This document shows positions 24,590 to 36,701 of a DNA stretch of 64,000 nucleotides, piece after piece. How positions within the stretch are numbered: position 1 is the first letter of the stretch; the number at the start of each line of letters is the position of its first letter. The stretch is from Populus alba (Eukaryota; Streptophyta; Magnoliopsida; Malpighiales; Salicaceae): assembly GCF_005239225.2 (NCBI RefSeq), contig NC_133288.1, forward strand, positions 13,150,169-13,214,168. Direction: 5' to 3'. The translations under genes and the position numbers were made by a program. The notes beneath the pieces are model-generated. The model was given only the letters and a program-made list of their open reading frames with translations, ran no database searches and was not told the DNA's origin.

Positions 24590-27500
24590 TTTAGAATTTG
24601 TTCCTAGAGCACCATTTCCACAGAGGTTAGGGAAACCTAAACATGATCTTGTGAACTCGGAAATCTATGAATTGTTCAAACAAGTGAAAGTCAACATTCC
24701 ACTCCTTGATGCAATTAAACAAGTCCCATCTTATGCAAAGTTCCTTAAGGACTTATGCACAGTCAAAAGGAGATTGAATGTGAAAGAAAGAGCCTTTCTA
24801 ACTGAGCATGCTAGTGCCATCATCCAGTTTAAGACCCCTCCCAAATACAAAGATCCTGGTTGTCCTACCATTTCATGCATTATTGGAAGTCATAAGATAG
24901 ACCAAGCTTTGTTGGATTTAGGAGCAAGTGTGAATTTGATACCCTACACTGTTTACGAACAGTTAGGTTTAGGAGAAATCAAGCCTACTCGAATCACCCT
25001 TCAATTAGCTGATAGGTCAATCAAGATTCCTAGGGGTATTGTTGAGGATGTGTTGGTCCAAGTAGATAAATTCTACTTTCCTGTTGATTTTATAGTGTTA
25101 GACACCGCACCTATTCAAGGTTCTAATGCTCCCATCCCAGTCATCTTAGGTAGACCTTTCCTAGCTACATCCAATGCTTTAATTAACTGTAGGAATGGGG
25201 TGATGAAATTGTCTTTTGGGAATATGACTGTGGAGATGAACATATTCAATGTCTCCAAACAAATTGGTGAACATGAGGACATTAGAGAGGTAGATTTGAT
25301 CCAAACAATTTGTCAAGAACACTTTGAGAGAGAATGGGTAAAGGATCCATTGGAAAGAACTTTAATTCATGATGAAAGACTTTATTCTTTGGAATGTGTT
25401 GATGAGGAAGTAAAAGAACTCGAGACTTATCTGGATCCAATGCCTATTATGTCAATAGGTCAATGGACCCCATCGTTTGAGCCTTTGATTTCACCCCAAG
25501 TGAAAGTGGAGGCATCTCTTGTCCGACCTTATAAACCAGAAAGGAAGCCTTTACCGAGTGATCTTAAGTATGCATTTCTAGGGGAAGATGAATCATATCC
25601 TATTGTGATTTCATCAAAACTTAGCATAGAGCAGGAACAAGAACTTTTGAGAGTGGTGAGAAAACACAAGAAAGCAATTGGGTGGACAATCACTGACTTG
25701 AAAGGAATTAGCCCTCTTTTATGTACACATAGAATTTATCTTGAAGAAGAGGCTAAATCTGTGAGGCAAATGCAAAGACGACTGAACCCAAACATGAAGG
25801 AAGTAGTGAGAGGTGAAGTGCTTAAACTGCTTGATGCGGGTATCATTTACCCCATTGCAAACTCAAAATGGGTTAGTCCAACCCAAGTTGTTCCTAAAAA
25901 AATCTGGAGTCACGGTAGTGAAGAATGAAAATAATGAGCTAGTACCAACTAGAATCCAAACTGGATGGCGTATGTGCATTGATTATCGTAAGTTGAACAT
26001 GGTGACCAGGAAGGACCATTTTCCGCTTCCATTTTTAGACCAAGTGCTTGAAAGAGTAGCCGGAAGAGCTTTCTATTGTTTTCTTGATGGATACTCAGGT
26101 TACAACCAAATTGAGATTTCTTTAGAAGACCAAGAAAAAACCACTTTCACTTGTCCTTTTGGTACCTATGCTTATAGAAAAATGCCTTTTGGCTTGTGTA
26201 ATGCACCAGCCACTTTTCAAAGGTGTATGATGAGTATCTTTAGTGACATGGTGGAAAATTTTTTGGAAGTTTTCATGGATGATTTTTCAGTTTATGGGGA
26301 TTCTTATGAGTTGTGTCTAATGCATTTAGAAAAAGTTCTTGAAAGATGTGAAGAGAGCAATCTTGTACTTAATTGGGAGAAGTGTCATTTTATGGTGACA
26401 CATGGCATTGTCTTAGGTCACATTGTTTCTTCAAAAGGGATAGAGGTGGATAAGTCAAAAGTTGAAGTCATTCAAAAATTACCTACCCCTAGAACAGTGA
26501 AAGATGTGAGATCCTTTTTAGGACACGCTGGTTTCTATCGAAGATTCATTCATTCTTTTAGTACCATTGCCAAACCATTGTGTAACTTGTTGTCACAAGA
26601 TGTCCAATTTGATTGGACATCAAAATGTCAAGAAGCTTTTGAAAAGCTTAAAGGGTTGTTGACCACTGCACCAATCATGCAAGCTCCTGATTGGTCTTTA
26701 CCATTTGAACTGATGTGTGATGCTAGTGATTTTGCGGTTGGGGCTGTTTTAGGGCAAAGAAAAGATAAGAAGCCTCATGTCATTTATTATGCTAGCAAGA
26801 CTTTGAATGATGCTCAATTGAATTACACTACAACCGAAAAAGAACTATTAGCTGTGGTCTTTGCATTAGACAAGTTCAGGTCTTATTTGGTTGGATCTCT
26901 TGTTATTGTTTTCACTGATCATGCAGCATTGAAATACTTGCTCACAAAACAGGATGCCAAGCCACGTTTGATTCGATGGATCCTCCTACTCCAAGAGTTT
27001 AACCTTGAAATTCGAGATAAAAAGGGAGTAGAGAATGTAGTGGCTGATCATTTGTCCCGTCTTTCAAGCTATGAGACCACAACTGATGAATCTCCAATAA
27101 ATGAATTCTTTGCTGATGAAAATTTATTTTGTGCAGGTACTGTTTCCTACATTGGCTCTCCATGGTATGCTGACATAGCAAATTACCTAGCCACAAGTCA
27201 GATTCCTTCTCATTGGTCTAAACTTGATAAACAAAAATTCTTGCGCAACGTGCGTACTTTTTTTTGGGATGACCCCTACCTATTTAAATATTGCCCTGAC
27301 CAAATTGTTAGGCGGTGCATCCCTGATCATGAAATTCCAAGTGTCATTAATTTTTGTCATGCATTAGCCTGTGGTGGGCATTTCTCTTCCAAGAAAACCA
27401 CTGCCAAGATCTTGCAATGTGGTTTTTATTGGCCCACTATGTTCAAAGATGTCCATGCCTTCTGTGTTGCATGTGACCGATGCCAACGACTAGGTAACCT

Positions 27501-28456
27501 CACTAGGCGTAACATGATGCCCCTTAACCCCATTCTTGTTTTGGAAATATTTGATTGTTGGGGGATTGATTTCATGGGACCTTTTCCAAGTTCATTTGGC
27601 TACCACTTCATCCTTGTAGCTGTTGATTATGTGTCTAAATGGGTGGAGGCCATTGCATCTCGCACCAATGACCATCGAGTTGTTGTCAAATTCTTGAAAG
27701 AAAATATTTTCTCTCGTTTTGGCATGCCCCGGGCTATGATTAGTGATGGGGGAAAGCATTTTTTGTAACAAGCCCGTTGGGATGTTGATGAGAAAATATG
27801 GTGTAATTCACAAGGTCAGTACCCCATATCACCCACAGACTAGTGGCCAAGCTGAGTTGGCAAATAGGGAGATCAAGAACATTTTAGAGAAAACAGTCAA
27901 TCCAAACCGTAAGGATTGGTCCCTACGACTAGTTGATGCTTTGTGGGCATATCGCACTGCTTACAAGACCTCTTTAGGAATGTCTCCTTATAGGCTAGTT
28001 TATGGAAAAACCTTGTCATCTCCCTGTTGAGATTGAGCATCGTGCATATTGGGCCATCCGGCAATTCAATGACAATGAAAACGAGGTTGAAAAAAAATAG
28101 AAAGCTTCAATTGGATGAATTAGAGGAGCTGAGAAATGATGCATTTGAAAATGCAAAAATTTCAAAACATAAGATGAAAGCTTTGCATGATAAACATATT
28201 TTTAGAAAATCCTTTCATGTTGGTCAAAAGGTTCTCTTGTATAATTCACGATTACATCTCTTTCCTGGGAAGTTGAGGACAAAATGGATTGGTCCATTTG
28301 TGATTAAATCCATCTCTGAGCATGGTGCATTTGAGGTAGAAAATCCTACGAATGGAAATGTTTTTCAAAGTAAATGGTCATCGATTGAAACTTTATCTTG
28401 AAAACGTTGTGGCTGAAGTTGAGACATTGGATCTTGAAGATCCAATACCATTGTAG
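24590..28456 (+). CDS. Pol of the family B element: protease, RT, RNase H, integrase (several frameshifts)
   Basis: Ty3/gypsy domain order. Protease has [10 protein letters not shown] (about 24916); RT has [17 protein letters not shown] and FMDDFSVYG (about 26272); RNase H has MCDASD (about 26714). Integrase has its HHCC finger (27355-27490) and the DDE triad in [10 protein letters not shown] (27562), ISDGG (27738) and AELANREIK (27850). The chromodomain is absent and the C-terminus ends DPIPL at 28456. One-base shifts occur near 24560 (A run), 25901 (A run), 27755 (G/A/T runs), 28008 (A run), about 28093 (A run) and 28366 (T run). Each is a single homopolymer step. The 25813-27768 block alone is a 651-codon open frame. 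Confidence 0.85.
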
Positions 28457-29765
28457 TATCAGAAGTAATGAGTTTTTATTTTTATTTTATTTTTCATTTT
28501 CATTTTTATTTTCTTTCTTCCATCTCTTATATTTTCTTGTTCATGCATTAGGGACAATGCATAATTTTCAGTTGGGGGGTGTGAGGTTCTTTATTTTCAC
28601 AAAAAAATAAAAAATAAAAAAAAAATCAATGTTTTCTTTTAGTTGTGATATGCAGGTTAAAAAAAAAAAATCAAGCAAGAAGTCAGCTCATGTCCAAGTC
28701 AATCAGACATTCATCCTTGAAAACAAAAGGGGAGTAACAGTTTTTCTAATCGTTATACTTTTCTTCTCTTTCTTTTTTTTATTGAGGATAATGTAAAACT
28801 TAATTTTAGATATTTGATTATGTTGAATGCTTGAGATAACCATGCTTGTTTAAAAAAAAAAAAAAAAAAATTGCATTCGAATGTGAATGAGACTTGTTTA
28901 GGATCAACATTACATTTTTGGATTTATTATTGTGTTGAACATTGCATGCTTTAATTTGGGATAGATAATATCTTATAAAGCAAGATATAGCATACTTTTT
29001 TTTAAAAGATTATTGAAGTACATCTTTCCTTGTAAAAGTTGTGTGAGTTGTGCGATTATGCATGAAAGATGAGTGTGATGCTTTACTTGTGATTATCCCT
29101 TTTGATCTAGTCCTAAACAAGGTTTAAGTAAATAAAGTAATAATTATTACACAAATAAATAAATAAATGTGTACAAAGTTCTATCTACTCCAATGTTTTG
29201 AGTTGTTCAGTAACTAGGGGTATTCATCACAAATGTTTATCTTTACGTCAAAAAGGCAGCTTGAAATATGAGTATGCAAAGCACTTTAAGTTTGTGACTT
29301 TGTGAGTAACCGGGTGCATTCATCACAAATGTTTGTATTCGCGTCAAAAGGGAAGTGACCACTTAAAGAAAAAGAATAAATAATATCTTCAAAAAAAAAA
29401 AAAAAAGAAGAAAAAAAAAAAGGGAAAAAATATATATAGATATTTCTTTAGTTTGCTACCTTGTTTGTAGTAGTGAAAAGGGAAGATTACATGTTGAGTT
29501 TTTCGCGTGAATCAATTATGTTGGTTGCATGATAAATACGATTGAATTTGGAATTTTGTATGGATGTTTGATTTAGAGAATGTGAGTATGCTTATTTTTC
29601 TTTATTTGGTATTGTGTACACTAAGTTAAAGATACCAATGTTTGCATGATAGGTCCTTTAAGTGTGATGAGTCGAGCCTAATTATGTTATTATTATTCTT
29701 TTTATTTTCAAAGGTTTTATGTTTTGTTTTGCTTGAGGACTAGCAAAATCTAAGTTGGGGGGGTG
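28457..29765 (+). other. 3' region of family B with a duplicated motif and polypurine tract
   Basis: No ORF. A GGGACAATGC...GTTGGGGGG string at 28550-28577 matches a conserved piece just downstream of pol that also occurs in A1 (50384-50412). A motif with CATCACAAATGTTT...CGTCAAAA occurs twice (29218-29265 and 29310-29355). Long A runs lie at 28851-28870 and 29390-29420. The polypurine tract AAGTTGGGGGGGTG ends at 29765. Confidence 0.8.
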
Positions 29766-31372
29766 TGATTGTGCATCAAAAGTATCATTAAGTCTTTTAT
29801 TTTACATATGTATTTATTGTTTTTATTTGAATTTTTATAATAAGTGATGTGCTTTTTAGTAATGAAGTTTCTTTTAATGTTTCGATAGGTTTTTGGAGCT
29901 TAAATGAATTATTTCAGAAAATTCAACGTCGGAATTCAGAACAAAGAATTGAAGAGAAATTTAGTTGAAGATTGAAGCAAATCTTGGTTCAAATAAGTGC
30001 TCCAAATTTGCCCAAAAAATCAATTATTTTCCAATTCTAGAAAAGAATATCATATGATCCATTTCAAGCCCAAACTTACCTTATGTTGTGTGCAAACTTC
30101 AACCATCAAACACTCAAGGTTTCAATGTCAATCTTAGCCCAAATAATAGGTACAATTGTATACTTATTTGATGTTTAAATCCAACCCCAAATCAGCCCCC
30201 AAATCAGCCTCCAAATCAGCCCAAACACAATCCATGATCTTACATGTCCACACAACAAATAATATTTGATTTATTTTGGGCAATTAATTGATTCAAGAGG
30301 GCAAGCACATGGATGGAAAGCTGGAGGGGACATTGTGACATTATTTTGGGTCAACAAGAAGAAAGAAACAGCTCATAAAGGAGGAAGAAAAACGTGCACC
30401 AAAGTGTTCTCCAAGCTGGCCTGATTTAATTTTCCAGAACATCTTTCGGTGTTTTGCCCATAACTTTTGACTCAGATGTCCAAATGAGCTGTTCTTTAAT
30501 GATCTGGAAAGCTCATATAATTGCCTATAAATATGTCTCTAATAGCCATCTCCAGGGGAGGCTTCTAAGAGGGTCGAATTGCTGTCCAAATTTAGAGTCA
30601 GATTTGTGTCCGAATTTTTACTGAAATTCTGTTGTGTTCTTCTTTGTAGATTTCGGTTCTTTAGTTTGTAAAACTTATTATTTCAGTTTGATTCAAGTTA
30701 TTTCATGTTTATTCAAGTGTTCTTACATATAATCATGGTTGGCTAATCTCTTTCTTGGATCCAAATCAAGGATGATGGTGATTGAGGTGAGTTCTTTAAG
30801 ATATAAATGAATCTTAATGTTTATCTTCTCATTTTCTTCATGAATGTTTTATTATTGCAAAGAAATTTTAGAAATCATTTAGGTAATGTTATAATCTTGA
30901 ATTTTTATGCACAAACCTTAGTTTTGGTATAGAGATTGCTTGATTCAATGTCTTACTTAATTTGAAAGTACTTGTTCATTCTTAAGCAATAATTAATCTT
31001 CATCAATTTAAACTTCATTGTAATATCTTCCGATCTAATATCACCATCGTTGATATTTGGTTGAGTTATCTTATATATGTTGAAGAAATCACCAATACAT
31101 CACCATTAAAATTGATTTGGACCAAGACTTACTTTTTCTTGTCTTTTAAAAATCTATTTACACTTTTTCATCTTTGAAAACAAATCCATCAATTATTTTC
31201 AACCAAGTTATTGTTAATTTAATTTCTCTTGAGTTTTTTTTGTTGTTACCTAGCTTATTTTCCAGATCTAGCTCTCTGTGGATATGACCTCGATCTTACC
31301 GAGTTAATTGCTACATCGCACACTCGTGCACTTGCGAGTTAAAACAAGCCGATCATAAAAAGCGGTCAAGCA
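29766..31372 (+). repeat. 3' LTR of the family B element
   Basis: 1607 bp, almost identical to the 5' copy. It is followed by the target duplication cacct and the continuation of A5 gag. Confidence 0.92.
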
Positions 31373-31377
31373 CACCT

Positions 31378-32563
31378 CCTTATGCTCCACCTCCTAGAAG
31401 AAATTTTGAGGAAACATTGCATGCATTCATTGAAAAGCAGGAGACAATCAACACTCAACTTGCTCAAAGCATGACAGATTTTAAAGATGCTCTTGCAAAA
31501 TTAACATCTGCTCTCAGTTTCCAAGAGAAAGGTAAGTTTCCATCTCAACCACAGCAAAATCCAAAAGGGCAATACAATGCAAATGCGAGTAGTTCTGGAA
31601 GCCAACACATGGATCAAGTCAAATCAGTCATCACTCTTCGTAGTGGTAAGGTTATTGAATAACCCATTCTTGAACCTTGTGAGAAAGATGATGAGTCTAT
31701 CTCTGAGGGTAAGGAATGGGTTGAACCTGAACATTGCAAAGAGAAGGATGATTCCCCGCCAGCACTTCCATTTCCTCATGCCACGACCAAACAAAGGAAA
31801 GTCAATCACAACTCTGAAATCTTTGAAACTTTCAAACAGGTAAGGATCAATATACCTTTGTTGGATGCTATTAAACAGGTTCCTTCCTATGCTAAATTTT
31901 TGAAAGATCTGTGCACCGTGAAGAGAAAACTGAATGTGAAAAAGAAAGCCTTTTTAGCCGAACAAGTAAGTGCCATTCTTCAAAACAATAATGCTTTGAA
32001 ATATAAAGACCCTGGTTGTCCTACAATTTCTTGCTTTATTGGAGAACATAAAATTGAAAGAGCCTTACTTGATCTTGGAGCTAGTGTGAATTTACTTCCA
32101 TATTTAGTCTTTCAAAGTCTCAATCTAGGTGAGTTAAAACCAACCTCTATAACTCTTTTACTTGCCGATAGATCTGTAAAAGTGCCTAGAGGAATAGTTG
32201 AGGATGTGTTAGTACAAGTTGATAAATTCATTTACCCTGTGGATTTTGTTGTCTTGGATACACAACCTGTTGAAGCATGTAATTCAATTCCTGTCATTTT
32301 AGGACGTCCATTTTCTTGCCACTTCTAATGCATTGATTAATTGTAGGAATGGACTGATGAAGCTATCATTTGGAAACATGACATTGGAGATGAATATTTT
32401 CAACATTTGCAAGCAGCTTGGAGATGATAATGATTTACAAGAAGTAGATCATATTGAAGAATTAGTTCATGATCAACTTGAATCTACTTTGAGTAAAATT
32501 GAGTTGGATGAATATGAAGAATTTGCAAATGATTTATTCTCAAGAAGAAATCACGGATGAAAA
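31378..32563 (+). pseudogene. Gag C-terminus and protease of A5
   Basis: The sequence resumes exactly where gag stopped at 20587, after the second cacct. The gag/protease junction has the same in-frame TAA (31660-31662) as A1. The protease motif [10 protein letters not shown] lies near 32070. A one-base change near 32315 (CCATTTTCTTGCC) breaks the frame. The sequence then jumps at about 32563 straight to the end of the RNase H region, so the RT domain is deleted. Confidence 0.8.
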
Positions 32564-32890
32564 AAGGCACCAAAAATATTAATGCCGATCTTTTGTCAGA
32601 GTGACAAACAGATTCGACATCTGACATCACACCAATCGATGATTACTTTCCTGAAGAATCCTTACTTTCTCATAGTTCAATGCCTTGGTTTGCTAAACAT
32701 ATTAATTTTCCTATAATAGGAGATTTGCCAGCTCACTGGAGTACTAAAGACAAAGGAAAGTTTTTGAACGAAGTGAAGAACTTTTATTAGGATGACCCTA
32801 ACTTATTTAAATATTGTCCTGATCAAAAATTTCAAAGATGCATTCCTGACAATGAGGTAAGTAGTGTCATTAAACTTTGTCATTCTGTCA
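32564..32890 (+). pseudogene. Integrase N-terminal remnant of A5
   Basis: It matches 47180-47503 of A1, from the end of RNase H to the CHS part of the integrase zinc finger. In-frame stops include TAG in the NFY*DDP segment. It then joins directly to the 3' region equivalent to 50927 of A1. Confidence 0.7.
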
Positions 32891-33471
32891 ACTAACTTGG
32901 GAGCTATTGGCCCAAAGCTTGTTACATGGGTTAAGGAGAAAAGCTTAAGGGAATCAAACATTGCACTATCTACGTATCAGTATCTACAACCCAAGTTGTT
33001 AAGCTCGTAGGGGTGTCTCAACACCTAATGCCCTAAGACCAACTGGTCTGGGAGTCATTAGCCTAAAACTCGTTACATGGGTTAAAGATACATTATGTTG
33101 TATGTGCATATAAATAAAAATAAATAAAAAATAAAAAAAAATAAAAAAAAAGAAGAAAAAAAAAGTAATAATAAAATAATCCCAACCCAAGGAAGTTCAC
33201 CTTAAACATTTGAACATAATATTGTTTTCTTCCACAAAAGGCCCATCATCTATGTTTTCACCTTGATATTATTTGAGCACATAAAAAGAAGGTTTATTAA
33301 TATCTTGTTTAAGAAGTATAAAGCAGTAAATAAATTTAATGAGAGTTTGTTTATCTAGATAGATTAATGGAAGTTGAAATGATGAATGCCTTGCTTTGTG
33401 ATACTTGCAAATTGTTTCTCTATTTTAACGCTTTAGATTACTAGGGACTAGTAATAAGCTGGTTGGGGGTG
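32891..33471 (+). other. 3' untranslated region and polypurine tract of A5
   Basis: It holds one and a half copies of the duplicated 3' motif (GCTTGTTACATGGGTTAAGG near 32918 and CTCGTTACATGGGTTAAAG near 33069), an A-rich tract at 33112-33180, and the purine tract GGTTGGGGGTG directly before the 3' LTR. Confidence 0.75.
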
Positions 33472-34658
33472 TGATTAGTACTTAAAAGTGCATGTTTATC
33501 AAGGTTTATATCATCATCATTTTGCACTTGAAGTATCAATAACTCCTTAACTAAAGCATGTTTTATAGTAACAAGTTTGATACTATAAGATACCTTAATT
33601 TATGGTAAATACTCATTTTAAATGTAGGCCTATCACATAAATAAAAGGATTGATTGATGAGTTTAAGTATTGAAAGTGAAAGGACAAAGAGATGGCCAAA
33701 CTTAGAAAAGAGATGCCGATGCAGTCCAAACCGGAACATTGCTTGGTAATGGGATCATATCTGGAGCTCTAGATCTCGGATTTAGGTCCATTTTATATGG
33801 ATGGAAAGGTAAGACAAAGGCCTACAACTTTCATGAGGAGGCCAAGATTTAAAAAGGCCGTTTTGAAGTCCAAATTGAAGGAACAACGAAGAAGTCCGAA
33901 GCTGTCCTGCAGCCCAGACACTATTTAGTGTTAAGCCCATATCTTGAGTTCTAGAAGTCCAAATGACCTCATCTTTTTTTTTGTTGGAAAGCTGAGACAA
34001 TTTCCTAGAACATTCCTGAGGATTCTGGGCAAATTATGATGTTATCAATGACGTCTTGTTCAGACAAGAAGATTAAGGGATTGTCACCAAGTCAAGATGT
34101 GGCCACCACTCATCAATTAATTAACAAATCAATAGTTCCAAATTTTGGCCTATAAAAGGAGGCACTTACCATGTATTGAGGCATCTTGGTTTCCAGATCA
34201 AGATCATGCTCTTGCTTTCTCTCTTTGTATTGCTTATGTCTTGCTTTCATTAATATCAAGTTTTATGCACTTCATTTCCTTTCCTTTACTTAGTTAACTT
34301 CTTTCTCATTTATGTTCTTATCTTGTTCATCTATGTTTCTTTCTTTCATTATGTTCAGCTAAGTTAATTATGTCAAGGTGAAAAGGGTACCACTAATGGT
34401 GTAAGAATAAGTATAATATAAAACTTAACATGGACCTTAACGTTGGATACTAACATGTTTATATTTGTTATCTTGTTCACTTTATTAGTTTGCTTGTTAA
34501 AATGGTTAATCTAGATTTATGTTGTATAACACCTGGTACAACAAATACTTGGAACTTTCATAGCCCATACTGTATGGTATAACCGACACCTGAGCTTATG
34601 AAAGGAACTTGATTTGTTGTTAACATAAGTTATAATCATGAATGCCTGCCAACATTTA
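33472..34658 (+). repeat. 3' LTR of A5, truncated by the assembly gap
   Basis: It starts TGATTAGTACTTAAAAGTGC and follows the A1 LTR (promoter box TATAAAAGGAGG near 34151) until ATGCCTGCCAACATTTA, where the 500-N gap begins. About 0.6 kb of LTR would be needed to finish it, and none appears after the gap. Confidence 0.85.
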
Positions 34659-35158
34659 NNNNNNNNNNNNNNNNNNNNNNNNNNNNNNNNNNNNNNNNNN
34701 NNNNNNNNNNNNNNNNNNNNNNNNNNNNNNNNNNNNNNNNNNNNNNNNNNNNNNNNNNNNNNNNNNNNNNNNNNNNNNNNNNNNNNNNNNNNNNNNNNNN
34801 NNNNNNNNNNNNNNNNNNNNNNNNNNNNNNNNNNNNNNNNNNNNNNNNNNNNNNNNNNNNNNNNNNNNNNNNNNNNNNNNNNNNNNNNNNNNNNNNNNNN
34901 NNNNNNNNNNNNNNNNNNNNNNNNNNNNNNNNNNNNNNNNNNNNNNNNNNNNNNNNNNNNNNNNNNNNNNNNNNNNNNNNNNNNNNNNNNNNNNNNNNNN
35001 NNNNNNNNNNNNNNNNNNNNNNNNNNNNNNNNNNNNNNNNNNNNNNNNNNNNNNNNNNNNNNNNNNNNNNNNNNNNNNNNNNNNNNNNNNNNNNNNNNNN
35101 NNNNNNNNNNNNNNNNNNNNNNNNNNNNNNNNNNNNNNNNNNNNNNNNNNNNNNNNNN
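34659..35158. other. Assembly gap of 500 N
   Basis: Exactly 500 undetermined bases, a conventional placeholder length. It interrupts the A5 3' LTR. The sequence beyond does not continue that LTR, so the real gap size and joint are unknown. Confidence 1.
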
Positions 35159-36701
35159 AAAAGAGCATGATAAAAAGAGAATAAAAAGTCTTACTCATTA
35201 CATAGGATATTCATTATTATGCTAATGTATTAAACACTCATCTTCCTAAGCATTTTATCTTCAACAAGATGATTATGAACAACTATGATGGTCCCACTAA
35301 CCTTAGAGAACATCTACCAAAATGTAAGTAATCTTGATTTAATAATGCAAGATAATAATACCATATATAAAATTATCCCCAATACGTGTCATGGATCAAT
35401 GTGAGCTTGGTACTATAGTTTAGAACATGGTTATATACTCAGCTTCTCTAACTTTGTGTAATAAATTGATTGCTCATTTTTAGTACAAGTATACCTACTA
35501 AAAGAGCTTAATCGAGCTCGTCACCACCACTCAATAAGAAAGAGAGAAAGAATTAAGGTATACCTAAAATAATTAAATGAAAAGATGCTCAAAGTAGAAA
35601 GCTTACTTGAACTTATTTCTATAGGGACCTTGATCAATAAAGAGTATAACTAATCTTTTATGGGAATGACTATATGTACTCCATAATAAAATGTACTTAA
35701 AGTCAAGCAAGTAATAGAAAGCCATTTTGGATGGAAGAATTAAATGTAGCTAGAAATGAGCACTCAAATATTCATAGATGAAGAGAAGAATCTATAAGAT
35801 ATAAGCAACCTCCTATAAACTTTATCTTGAATTAATCACCATTACTCTAAATACCACCAAAGTTGAGGTTCTCATAGTTTTTTAAAAAAAAAACTATATT
35901 CGATATCCACCACCAATGAAGGGAGATGCTACTAAAAAATAGTCTTAAAAAAAACAGGGGAATTATACAGAGGAATGCTACATTCTAAAAAAAATATAGA
36001 GAGACTTATCATGAAGGGGTACCTCTTTAGCAATGCATAGAGAAAATAAGTAGAGAATAAGAAATAAATGTTGCTTTACAATTGAGGTAACAATAATATC
36101 TAAGAGGGTGTGAATTAGGTGTTTTCACTAATAATAATAATAATAAATATTGCAATTAGCTAAGTTAAACATAATTAGCCTAAACAAAACAATTAAAGTG
36201 CTTAAAGTAAAGAGTATAGGGATAGAAATTGCAAACTTGGTTTTTAATGTTGTTTAGCAAGCCTACATCCATACCTCAAACACCAAACTTGTCTTAAGTA
36301 TTGTATTCTTTACTAATCCAAGCCAAATATTACAATGTCCTTGATGAATCCTCACCAAGCTTTTTTTCATTGCTTGAAAGAAATACCTTCTTCAAGATTT
36401 TTCACCTAGGTGACGTACTCACCAATGACCAAGAGTTTTTCACTTCAACTTTTGAAGGATTATAATTGTTTGAAATTTAACAAAACTTTTTCAAGAGTAG
36501 ATACTACAATTGAAACTTATATCTCTATAGCTCACTCAATAACACTTAGAATGTATGAAGATGTTTTAAGTGTAATGAGTGTGAGAATTTATATTTTTGT
36601 GTAAGAATATGAAGGCTTAAATGCATAAATATAAGTATGATTTAGGATTGATGATTTTAAAGTATTTTTTGCTCTTAAATAGCTTGTATATAATATATAT
36701 T
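35159..36701. other. Unassigned AT-rich stretch
   Basis: No supported gene. The sequence is AT-rich, has no long frame and is not repeated elsewhere in the window. It includes an A-run cluster at 35880-35990 and an AAT run at 36131-36145. It ends where an inserted family A LTR fragment starts. Confidence 0.5.

Larger units (their letters stand above)
20588..31372 (+). mobile_element. Complete family B Ty3/gypsy (Athila-like) retrotransposon
   Basis: Two nearly identical LTRs (20588-22198 and 29766-31372, both TGATTGTGCATC to GGTCAAGCA) flank a 7.6-kb interior with a perfect tRNA-Asp-type primer site, gag, protease, RT, RNase H, integrase and a polypurine tract (AAGTTGGGGGGGTG). The 5-bp target duplication cacct lies at 20583-20587 and 31373-31377, inside A5 gag. 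Near-identical LTRs point to a recent insertion. The coding frames carry several one-base shifts, all beside homopolymer runs. Confidence 0.95.
17470..34658 (+). mobile_element. Family A copy A5, internally deleted and split by a family B element
   Basis: The 5' LTR (17470-19243), primer site, leader and gag are followed by the nested family B element (20588-31372). Then come the gag end and protease (31378 to about 32563), a short integrase N-terminal piece, a 3' region and a 3' LTR that runs into the assembly gap. RT, RNase H, most of integrase and the accessory and LOG region have been lost by two internal deletions with joints near 32563 and 32888. It cannot be autonomous. Its sequence is very close to A1. 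Confidence 0.85.

Noticed and set aside
34638..35225. Long open frames across the N run
   Set aside because: They consist of undetermined bases and carry no information.
35275..35325. Weak gag-like text (NNYDGPTNLREHL) after the gap
   Set aside because: Only about 15 residues, with stops on both sides and no flanking LTR or domain; not enough to call a gag remnant.
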